Source of the DNA: Ignavibacteriales bacterium
Lineage (GTDB): Bacteria; Bacteroidota; Ignavibacteria; UBA10030
Length of the DNA: 64,000 bases
Direction of reading: 5' to 3'
NCBI GenBank assembly: GCA_026390575.1
Contig: JAPLFR010000007.1
Coordinates: forward strand, 62,001-126,000
The notes below the pieces were generated by a model. The model saw only the letters and a program-made list of their open reading frames with translations, was not told the origin of the DNA and made no database searches. Of this stretch, positions 18,464-26,195 are shown piece by piece. Made by a program: the position numbers and the translations under genes. Numbering within the stretch: position 1 is the stretch's first letter; the number at the start of each line of letters is the position of its first letter.

Positions 18464-21151
18464 ATGATACACAGTTTAGCAAAACGACTGATCGGTTTCT
18501 TTATCGGATCCATCCTCTGCACTACAGCGCTTTGGGGACAACAATTCGTACAAGCAACAGAAATAGGTACCATTGGACAAAAAAGTTATCCCATTCATGC
18601 TTCGGATTTACTTTGGAAGCAGGAACTTGAAGTTCGGGAGTATATAAAAGCACATCCGAGTGCTCTGCAGCGAACTTCTCTTAAGAAGACAACATCGTTT
18701 TCTGTCGGTGCTACGAAATCGTGGTATGCAGATAATTTAATTACACAAAAGAATTCAGATCGCTATCTCGTACCCTCCACCTGCCGCGCTGTTGGAACCA
18801 ATTGCTATATATTTGTGGAGGATGCGAGCTGGGGATCACGGGTAAGTCAGTCTTCGGTCGATTCTGTACGTATTTACTTTGACTCAAAAACACCTGCCAA
18901 CCCAGCCAAAGGAATTTATCAGACAGATGTTGATGCTTTCGGCAACCCGCCTGATGTTGATAACGATCCGAAGATTATTATCCTAATGATGGATATAAAA
19001 GACGGATATACGAGTGGTGGGACGAACGGCTACGTAGAAGGATATTTTTATTCGTTTAATGAAATCGATTCTGAATCACCAGGTTATAGCACAAGCAATT
19101 TCGCGGAAATATTTTATCTTGACACCAATCCTCTTGACCTCGCCACTACAAGCGGACTGTACGGCGGACTTTCTACCTTAGCGCATGAATTCCAACATAT
19201 GATTCACTTCAATTATGATCGCAATGGAAACGAGTTAACATTCGTGAAGGAAGGATGTTCGGTACTTGCTGAAGTGAATTGCGGGTTTCCAATTTATCCA
19301 CAGTCATACTATGCTGCTGAACCGAACCATTATCTCCTTGATTGGCGCCGTGATGATTATACGGCTGTTCTCAATGATTATTCACGCGCAGCACGCTTCT
19401 TTGTGTATCTGCGGGATCAGGTGGGTATGGGGCTTTTTAGACCGCTTGTTGCCAGTGCCAGCACGCTTACTGGAACGGCAGGTATCAATGCTGCGTTGCA
19501 ATCAATCGGTGCAGGAGTACAGTTTTCCGATATACTACAAAATTGGTTCATCGCAAATATTTTGAACGACAGGAGTGTGGATACAAAGTACGGATATATA
19601 TATCCCAATCTCCCAAAGTCAAAAGGACGCGTCTTCCTGAGTCCTAATGTATCCGTTACAAATGATACCGTCCAAAATTATGCTGTTCAATATATCAACT
19701 TTAAAAATGGATCGCAGTTAAAAGCCACGTTTACGGTGAGCAATCCGGCATTGATTGTAAAAGCAGTTGAGATTGGCGCTTCATCAAAACGTGTTGTTAA
19801 TGTTACAAGCGGGGTAGAATTCTCCGAACCGCTTTATGGCAGCACTTATACCGAGGTTCACTTTGTCGTCATGAACACCGATCCTTCACTCTCTTATACT
19901 TTTACATATCAAGCCTCCGGTGCTAGTAAACCCATCGAACTGATGTATGACTATACTGAACCTGTTGGCGTTCTTCCGCTTGCTGCAAATGATACTGTTT
20001 GCGTTACTTTCGATGCCGTGCAGGATGGAAGTCTCGATTCTATCCGTGTGGCACTCCGCCGCAGTAGTACGATACGAGGGGGAATCTGGAGATCGACGGG
20101 CCTTAGCAGTCCGTCTCCCCTAGGTCAACCTATTACAACTAATTTGACGGTAAAAGGTTTATCAACTCCGCCTTCTCCCTATCCTGTTCCGTGGCCTAAT
20201 TGGGTGACTATTGATGTTCGTTCTTTGAATATTAATACAAACACACCTTTCGCAGTGGCATTCATTGTGGAAGGTGCATATAGTACAACCGATGGAACCA
20301 CCTACAACTATGTTATGACCACCCTCGCACCTGTTAGCAGTACACCGACAAGTTTTTCTTATTCGTCGGAATCTACAAGCGGAGCTAAATGGTACAATTT
20401 CGTCAGCAGTACCGCCCCCGATATGATGTTTAACTATTTAATACGGGCATATGTTAGTTTCCCGGCTTCGGTGTTGTACCCCGGTGATGCAAATAACGAT
20501 GGCATTGTAGACGCAAGAGATATTTTACCGATTGGATTGTATTATGGGAAAACGGGTTCACCTCGTTTAAACGGATCCAATACCTGGCAAAAGCAATACA
20601 TCGATCCACCATGGACACCGGAGCAAGCCGGCTATGCAGATTGTGATGGTAATGGCAAGATAGATTCTAATGATGTTATAGCCATTATTCAAAACTGGAA
20701 TGCAACAAGGACTGGCGGTGTGCCGGCTGGACTCGTACGCAGTGCCATTTGCCAGGAATTGTTGCAGGAGATTGACCGGAATGGTGCGACCGGACCGATG
20801 CGTTCTATTCGTAATGCGATCTCTTCCTATATGAATCAATCGCTTGTCGAGCATACGGACAACGTCCCTTTGAATTTTGCATTATACCAGAATTATCCCA
20901 ATCCATTTAATCCCTCAACAACTATTCATTTCACATTTCCGCAGAAAATACAAGAAGTTCGTCTTTCGATTTTCAATATCCTCGGGCAATTAGTGTGGGA
21001 AAAAGTTTTATCTGGTATTGAAGCCGGCACCTATGATGTTTCTTGGGCAGGGGAAACATTCAGCGGATCTAAGGTTGGCAGCGGAATATATATATACAAA
21101 TTAAAAGCAGGTTCCTATCATGACGTTAAAAAAATGATTCTTATTAAATAA
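18464..21151 (+). CDS. secreted HExxH metalloprotease with dockerin-like module and T9SS sorting domain
   Basis: An 895-residue protein. A signal peptide covers about residues 1-25. The zinc motif is H241-E-F-Q-H245, with a likely third ligand E263 in FVKEGCSVLAEVNCGF, a gluzincin-type arrangement. A beta-rich region follows. At about residues 674-735 there are two calcium-loop repeats of dockerin type: GDANNDGIVDARD and ADCDGNGKIDSND. The end is a type IX sorting domain with NYPNPFNPSTTI and DVKKMILIK. It should therefore cross the outer membrane and stay on the surface or be released. It is paralogous to the protein at 22665-24428. The cohesin-like lipoprotein gene starts 17 bp after it. 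Confidence 0.88.
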   Translation: MIHSLAKRLIGFFIGSILCTTALWGQQFVQATEIGTIGQKSYPIHASDLLWKQELEVREYIKAHPSALQRTSLKKTTSFSVGATKSWYADNLITQKNSDRYLVPSTCRAVGTNCYIFVEDASWGSRVSQSSVDSVRIYFDSKTPANPAKGIYQTDVDAFGNPPDVDNDPKIIILMMDIKDGYTSGGTNGYVEGYFYSFNEIDSESPGYSTSNFAEIFYLDTNPLDLATTSGLYGGLSTLAHEFQHMIHFNYDRNGNELTFVKEGCSVLAEVNCGFPIYPQSYYAAEPNHYLLDWRRDDYTAVLNDYSRAARFFVYLRDQVGMGLFRPLVASASTLTGTAGINAALQSIGAGVQFSDILQNWFIANILNDRSVDTKYGYIYPNLPKSKGRVFLSPNVSVTNDTVQNYAVQYINFKNGSQLKATFTVSNPALIVKAVEIGASSKRVVNVTSGVEFSEPLYGSTYTEVHFVVMNTDPSLSYTFTYQASGASKPIELMYDYTEPVGVLPLAANDTVCVTFDAVQDGSLDSIRVALRRSSTIRGGIWRSTGLSSPSPLGQPITTNLTVKGLSTPPSPYPVPWPNWVTIDVRSLNINTNTPFAVAFIVEGAYSTTDGTTYNYVMTTLAPVSSTPTSFSYSSESTSGAKWYNFVSSTAPDMMFNYLIRAYVSFPASVLYPGDANNDGIVDARDILPIGLYYGKTGSPRLNGSNTWQKQYIDPPWTPEQAGYADCDGNGKIDSNDVIAIIQNWNATRTGGVPAGLVRSAICQELLQEIDRNGATGPMRSIRNAISSYMNQSLVEHTDNVPLNFALYQNYPNPFNPSTTIHFTFPQKIQEVRLSIFNILGQLVWEKVLSGIEAGTYDVSWAGETFSGSKVGSGIYIYKLKAGSYHDVKKMILIK

Positions 21152-21168
21152 TCTCCATGAGGAAAACA

Positions 21169-22161
21169 ATGAAACAATATAGAGTAATAATTCCAATTGT
21201 CCTCCTCATCTTAGGAGGTTGCAGCAAGAGCACAACATCACCGGAAACATCAACATATACAATAACACCAACAGCTGGGTTGAATGGGATGATCAATCCT
21301 TCAAGTGCAACGACCGTAGAATCTGGTCAATCACAGAGGTTTGTTTTTATGCCTGACGCTGGCTTTATAGTCGATGTCTTATTAATAGATGGTGTGAAGG
21401 TAGATTCCTCTGTCGGTTATACATTTATCAATGTAAATACTAACCATACGATCCGTGTCACCTTCAAACTTGCTTCATTCACTTTAACACCGAGCGTCGG
21501 GCCGCATGGGTCGATCACTCCATCGAATGTAGTAGGTGTGGATTATGGCGGCACACAGAGATTCATTTTTACACCGGATGCGAATTATCAGGTTGATTCA
21601 GTGTTTGTGGATGGAGTGGAAGTTGACTCGCTGATTGGTTATTCGTTCGTGAATGTCACGGCGTCTCATTCGATCCGCGTAGTGTATTCCGCTATTGTTG
21701 CAGAAACCTGGACCTATCCATCTAATGGAGCAAAGTTTGCTGCAACAGTATACTCCAGTGCTTCTACAGTACAGAATGGCTCTCGATTTGAAGTGCTGGT
21801 GGTCTATTATAATATGACCAATGTTTTTGGAACAGCAATTGAGCTCGGTTTCCCAACCGACAAAATAGCTATACGGGATGTTATAGCCGGCCCGTACATA
21901 TCCGGCAGTTCAGCACTTATTCTGAAAAAGTTGGACAACACTGCGGGGCGCGTGAGCTTGGGGGCAACATTTACTGCGGGCAGTGGCAGCACAGCTGCTG
22001 GAAGCGGTGTAATACTCAAGTTAAAGTGCCGTGCGATAAATACCGGCAGTAGTCCGATTACGATCAATGCGTCAAAACTACAGATTCTCCAACCGGATGG
22101 TTCATCGATCACGAATTTTAATACGCTCCAGATTGAGAACTTGACAATGGGAATTCAATAA
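21169..22161 (+). CDS. lipoprotein with two B-repeats and a cohesin-like domain
   Basis: 330 residues from the ATG at 21169, chosen because GAGGAAAAC lies just before it (an ATG at 21157 has no such site). The lipobox is LGGCS. Two tandem repeats of about 75 residues follow (for example GLNGMINPSS... HTIRVTFKL and GPHGSITPSN... HSIRVVYSA), of the divergent InlB B-repeat type seen in surface proteins. Residues 193-330 read as a cohesin-like jelly roll: NGSRFEVLVVYYNMTNVFG, FPTDKIAIRDV, AGSGVILKLKCRAINTGSSP. Cohesins bind dockerins, and the upstream gene encodes one, so this may anchor the protease. The cohesin call is by eye and needs a profile search. Confidence 0.75.
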   Translation: MKQYRVIIPIVLLILGGCSKSTTSPETSTYTITPTAGLNGMINPSSATTVESGQSQRFVFMPDAGFIVDVLLIDGVKVDSSVGYTFINVNTNHTIRVTFKLASFTLTPSVGPHGSITPSNVVGVDYGGTQRFIFTPDANYQVDSVFVDGVEVDSLIGYSFVNVTASHSIRVVYSAIVAETWTYPSNGAKFAATVYSSASTVQNGSRFEVLVVYYNMTNVFGTAIELGFPTDKIAIRDVIAGPYISGSSALILKKLDNTAGRVSLGATFTAGSGSTAAGSGVILKLKCRAINTGSSPITINASKLQILQPDGSSITNFNTLQIENLTMGIQ

Positions 22162-22257
22162 ATGATTGGGTCTATCATTCATTCACTTGAAATAGGAGAA
22201 ATGAAAAGCCTCTAGAGGAAAAAAAGATTTTCAACGCTTCCGTTATATAAATCATTC

Positions 22258-22294
22258 AAGCCCTGACGCAGTAATGTGACAGGGCTTTAATATT
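22258..22294 (+). terminator. rho-independent terminator after the cohesin-like gene
   Basis: AAGCCCTG at 22258-22265 pairs with CAGGGCTT at 22280-22287, followed by a T-rich run (TTAATATTTTTC). It closes the protease-lipoprotein unit. A closely similar element follows the paralogous protease gene at 24450. Confidence 0.7.
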
Positions 22295-22664
22295 TTTCTT
22301 CAGGGGCAATTCTTCCACCGCTTCATTCTATAATTGTTTCATTACTTATTGTTGACAGGTCAGTTAGCTGAAATGCTTATTGAACACGCATAAGGAAGAC
22401 AATGATCCTCTATCGACCTGCTTCTGCAATAGCATCATTTGCTCCTCTCGCATTCGATATGCATCATCATGCGCACATCTTCTTAAAAATGATGGCGACG
22501 GGAACCACTATTATAGTGTCTTCGTTTATGAAGAGAAGATATTGACAATCATCGACTATACGGAACAAACTGATTCGGATAACAAAAAGAGGATGTAAAG
22601 ATTGAATATCAAAATAAACGCAGAGTCAAGTGATGATCATCTCACACACAGTGGAAGATCTCGG
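22295..22664 (+). other. intergenic region with promoter-like sequence, no clear gene
   Basis: This stretch between the terminator and the second protease holds TTCTTCC-CCGCTTCATT followed by TATAAT near 22330, matching the arrangement before the gene at 24551, and a TTGACA at about 22353. A 46-codon frame from ATG 22401 with GGAAG before it, and an overlapping 72-codon frame from a TTG, resemble nothing known and are not called as genes. Confidence 0.4.
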
Positions 22665-24428
22665 ATGCAACATTATTTCATTCGGCAATTCATAGCTCTT
22701 GTTTTCGGTTTCATGGTTTGCACAACCCTTCTTGCACAGCAGATGGAAAAGATAGTGGCAGAGAAGGGCATACCTCCGAATAGCTACCTGATTCATGCAT
22801 CAGATTTGCTCTGGAAACAAGAGCTTGAAGTGCGAAATTTTGTGGTACAACATCCAGAAGCTCTCAAATCGAGTACACTACTCAAAACCGCATGGACATT
22901 CACAGTGGGCTCTACTAAATCATGGTACGCAGATAATTTGGTTACCGGTTTAATCAGCGACAGGTACCAAGTACCTTCGACATGCCGTGCTGTGGGCATC
23001 AACTGCTATATTTTTGTGGAAGACTCAAGCTGGATCACTCGTGTAAATCAAGCTGCCGTTGATTCCATACGAATATATTTTGATTCCAAAACACCTGCTA
23101 ATCCTTCCAAGGGAATTTTTGCTACGGATACTTCCGCCTTCGGCAATCCACCCGATGTCGATCAAGACCCGAGAATCATCATTCTGCTCCTCAATATTAA
23201 AGACGGTTACAACGGCAGCGGTGGTTTTGTTGGAGGGTACTTCCAGCCATTCAATGAAATTAATCCCTCGCAACATGGATATAGCACAAGTAATTTCGCA
23301 GAGATGTTTTATATTGATACGAATCCGCTTAAGCTTACAACATCAGGAGGGTTAACAACCGGAATTTCAACACTTGCACATGAATTCCAACACATGATTC
23401 ATTTCCATTACGATCCTACTGAAATATCTTTTGTAAATGAAGGCTGCTCGGTACTTGCAGAAGTAAATTGCGGGTTTCCAATTTACTCACAGTCATATTA
23501 CGCATCCGAACCCAATCACTATCTCCTTGATTGGCGCAGTGGTGACTTGACACATGTGCTTAACGATTATTCAAGAGCTGCCCGGTTTTTTGTTTACATA
23601 CGCGATCAAGTAGGTATTGGAGTATTTAAAAAAATAGTTGCCAGCACTCAACACGGAACTGCCGGGATTGATGCCGGATTACAAGCATACGGTTCACCCC
23701 TACGGTTCAATGGAATCTTGCAGGATTGGTTCATCGCTAATATCTTAGATGATAGATCTGTCGACTTATTATACGGTTACTCCTATCCCAACCTTCCAAA
23801 GGTATTAGAACGAACATTTTTCAATCCTAATGTTGCTCTCACAACCGACACTGTCAAAAATTATGCTGTCCAGTATCTTGCTTTTAAATCTGGTTCCCAA
23901 TTGCATGCTACTTTTACATCCAGCAATTCTGCTCTTATTATTAAAGCGGTTGAAATAGGATCCTCAAAACGCGTAATTGATGTAACCAGAAATGTTGATT
24001 TCACAGAACCATTATTTGGTACCACATATAACGAAATTCATTTCGTTGTTATGGATACGGATCCTAATATTCAAGTAATATATTCTTATACAGCATCTGG
24101 TACCGCAGTACCGCAAACGGATGTCCAACGCGTTTCCATTGCTTTGCCAACTTCGTTTATGCTTAAGCAGAACTATCCCAATCCATTTAATCCGAGCACG
24201 AACATCGAATACAGCATTCCTATAAAAGGAATTGTAAAAATTGAGGTATTTGATATTCTTGGTCACTCGGTTGCAACATTAGTCGATAAAGTTCAAGACG
24301 CCGGTGTCTATCATACAACGTGGACTGGAAAAGCAAACAATGGCATAGCAATGCCCTCTGGAGTGTATTTCTATCGGCTGGAAAGCGGCAGTTTTTCAAA
24401 AACCGAACGAATGCTCCTTTTGAAGTAA
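22665..24428 (+). CDS. secreted HExxH metalloprotease with T9SS sorting domain (paralogue)
   Basis: 587 residues from the ATG at 22665, where the signal peptide (MQHYFIRQFIALVFGFMVC) aligns with that of the first protease; a TTG at 22602 would add 21 residues of no clear use. The zinc motif is H239-E-F-Q-H243, with FVNEGCSVLAEVNCGF after it. It is strikingly similar to the protease at 18464 over the first 500 or so residues, but it lacks the dockerin-like insert and goes straight to the sorting domain (NYPNPFNPSTNIEY, then VATLVDKVQDAGVYHTTW). The pair arose by duplication, and the two differ in surface attachment. Confidence 0.86.
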   Translation: MQHYFIRQFIALVFGFMVCTTLLAQQMEKIVAEKGIPPNSYLIHASDLLWKQELEVRNFVVQHPEALKSSTLLKTAWTFTVGSTKSWYADNLVTGLISDRYQVPSTCRAVGINCYIFVEDSSWITRVNQAAVDSIRIYFDSKTPANPSKGIFATDTSAFGNPPDVDQDPRIIILLLNIKDGYNGSGGFVGGYFQPFNEINPSQHGYSTSNFAEMFYIDTNPLKLTTSGGLTTGISTLAHEFQHMIHFHYDPTEISFVNEGCSVLAEVNCGFPIYSQSYYASEPNHYLLDWRSGDLTHVLNDYSRAARFFVYIRDQVGIGVFKKIVASTQHGTAGIDAGLQAYGSPLRFNGILQDWFIANILDDRSVDLLYGYSYPNLPKVLERTFFNPNVALTTDTVKNYAVQYLAFKSGSQLHATFTSSNSALIIKAVEIGSSKRVIDVTRNVDFTEPLFGTTYNEIHFVVMDTDPNIQVIYSYTASGTAVPQTDVQRVSIALPTSFMLKQNYPNPFNPSTNIEYSIPIKGIVKIEVFDILGHSVATLVDKVQDAGVYHTTWTGKANNGIAMPSGVYFYRLESGSFSKTERMLLLK

Positions 24429-24448
24429 GATACAGGATTGATCATTGA

Positions 24449-24490
24449 GAAAGCCCTGCCGCAGAAATGCGATAGGGCTTTTCATTTTTC
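24449..24490 (+). terminator. rho-independent terminator after the second protease
   Basis: AAGCCCT at 24450-24456 pairs with AGGGCTT at 24474-24480, with an inner CCGCA/TGCGA stem and a GAAA-type loop, then TTTCATTTTTC. It is a near copy of the terminator at 22258. Confidence 0.78.
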
Positions 24491-24495
24491 TCTAT

Positions 24496-24524
24496 TTGCC
24501 ATTCTTCCGCCGCTTCATTATATT
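24496..24524 (+). promoter_or_regulatory. sigma-70-like promoter of the FAH-family gene
   Basis: TTGCCA at 24496-24501 and TATATT at 24519-24524 are 17 bp apart, 26 bp before the ATG at 24551. It immediately follows the terminator, so a new transcript must start here. Confidence 0.55.
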
Positions 24525-24550
24525 GATTCGTCCAATGCAAGGTCAGCCCA

Positions 24551-25222
24551 ATGAAATCAGTTATTCTTCGCGGCACGGATAAGTTTTACACTGTTGGCAA
24601 AATCATTTGCCTCGGGCAGAATTACGCTGAACATGCCAAAGAAATGAAATTCGAAGTACCCGCATCGCCTGTATTCTTCTTCAAACCTCCAAGCGCGATC
24701 ATCCATAACGGCGGACAAATTGTTCTGCCTGAGATATCGAACGATGTCCACCATGAAGTTGAGATGACCATACTGATAGGTGAAAGGGGAAACAACATTC
24801 ACCGTTGCACCGCTTTGAAGCATGTTGCAGGATATGGAATTGGGCTTGATATGACGATGCGTGATATCCAGAATGAAGCAAAGAAAAAAGGCCTTCCGTG
24901 GGCACTTGCCAAGGGGTTCGATACCTCTGCACCTGTTTCGGAATTTATTCCGGCAGAGAGTGTAGGCGATCCTGGTTTACTTACTGTCCAATTGTTGATC
25001 AACGGAAAGCTTCGGCAATCATCTAGCACGAGCAAATTTGTATTCCCTGTCGATAAAGTTATCGCCTACATCTCGCAGTTCATCACCTTTGAGCCCGGAG
25101 ATATTATTTTCACCGGCACGCCGGAAGGCGTTTCACGCGTAGAGCATGGTGATAAATTAGAAGCTTCATTGCTTGATACCGATAAAAATATATTAACATC
25201 TTTGTCTGTAAGCGTGCAATAA
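24551..25222 (+). CDS. fumarylacetoacetate hydrolase (FAH) family protein
   Basis: A 223-residue single-domain FAH protein. Motifs: KIICLGQNYAEHAKEM at the N-terminus, the metal-binding EVEMTILIG and GLDMTMRDIQ, and FEPGDIIFTGTPEGV near the end. This size and motif set match the FAHD1/YcgM group, which includes acylpyruvate hydrolases and oxaloacetate decarboxylases. The exact substrate is not readable. It stands before the parA-like gene with a 44-bp gap. Confidence 0.9.
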   Translation: MKSVILRGTDKFYTVGKIICLGQNYAEHAKEMKFEVPASPVFFFKPPSAIIHNGGQIVLPEISNDVHHEVEMTILIGERGNNIHRCTALKHVAGYGIGLDMTMRDIQNEAKKKGLPWALAKGFDTSAPVSEFIPAESVGDPGLLTVQLLINGKLRQSSSTSKFVFPVDKVIAYISQFITFEPGDIIFTGTPEGVSRVEHGDKLEASLLDTDKNILTSLSVSVQ

Positions 25223-25266
25223 TAAAGCGAATTGCTGATAACTGACAACTGTAACTGAAAACTGTT

Positions 25267-26079
25267 TTGACTAAAATCATCACGATAGCGATTCCAAAAG
25301 GCGGCGTTGGGAAAACAACAACGGCGGTAAACCTTGCCGCAAGTTTCGCCGTACTCGAAAAACGCGTCCTGCTCATCGACACAGATCCATTTGGCGCGTG
25401 CAGTATGTCGCTCGGTTTCACACCGGAGAAAACCAAAGGCGGATTATACGAAGTCTTCAACTTCATGCACTCGATGGCTCAGGTGATTCATCGAACCGAT
25501 CTTGCATTCTTGGATTTTGTTCCCACAAACATTACTTCCACACAGGCGGAAGAGCGTATGATGCGTATTGCTGAGAATCGCACATTACTGAAAAACATTC
25601 TCCGCACGATCGCACCGCACTATGATTACATCATTATCGATACACCGCCATTCCTGCGCGGATTAACGACCAATGCACTCACGTGTGCTGATTCTGTACT
25701 TATACCAATTCGGTCTGGGCATTTCTCACTGGAGGGTATTGACAAACTATTCAAATACTTTGACTGGATTCGCGAAGCCGCAAACAAAAATCTGCAAATT
25801 GAAGGTATCCTTCAAACAATGTACGAGCCGCACACGAAAGTAACAGAAATAACTGATCGCGAATTGCAATTGCGTTATCGTAAGCATTTGATTAAAACAA
25901 TTATCCCAAAGAACACTCATCTCACAGAATCTTCGTTTTATGGTAAACCGGCTGTGCTCTTTAACGCCGCATCGAAAGGTACGTTGGCGTATTTAGAACT
26001 TGCACGCGAACTCATTAGCCGTCACGAAGCAGCGCAGCAACCTCAAACATCAATTACTACGCAAATCCAATCTGCATAA
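25267..26079 (+). CDS. ParA-family ATPase
   Basis: A 270-residue protein with a TTG start (no ATG fits) and a deviant Walker A motif KGGVGKTTT at residues 11-19, Walker A' VLLIDTDPFGACSMSLG, and switch II YIIIDTPPFLRGLTTNA. This is the ParA/Soj/MinD-like fold that positions DNA or protein cargo on the nucleoid or membrane. No parB or other partner gene is next to it; valS follows after 116 bp. The role is therefore open, for example chromosome segregation or cargo positioning. Confidence 0.88.
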   Translation: MTKIITIAIPKGGVGKTTTAVNLAASFAVLEKRVLLIDTDPFGACSMSLGFTPEKTKGGLYEVFNFMHSMAQVIHRTDLAFLDFVPTNITSTQAEERMMRIAENRTLLKNILRTIAPHYDYIIIDTPPFLRGLTTNALTCADSVLIPIRSGHFSLEGIDKLFKYFDWIREAANKNLQIEGILQTMYEPHTKVTEITDRELQLRYRKHLIKTIIPKNTHLTESSFYGKPAVLFNAASKGTLAYLELARELISRHEAAQQPQTSITTQIQSA

Positions 26080-26195
26080 TTTCAGCATTCTCCCTCCTGT
26101 CGTTGATTTCGTTCCCCTTTTTTCGTTAATTGATAATGAAATGGACGAGCGGGTACTAAGAGACCACCCTTTTTTATATCAAAGACAGAACCCGA

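Noticed and set aside
22380-22598. 72-codon frame upstream of the second protease
   Set aside because: TTG start, no ribosome binding site, odd composition and no similarity to any known family.
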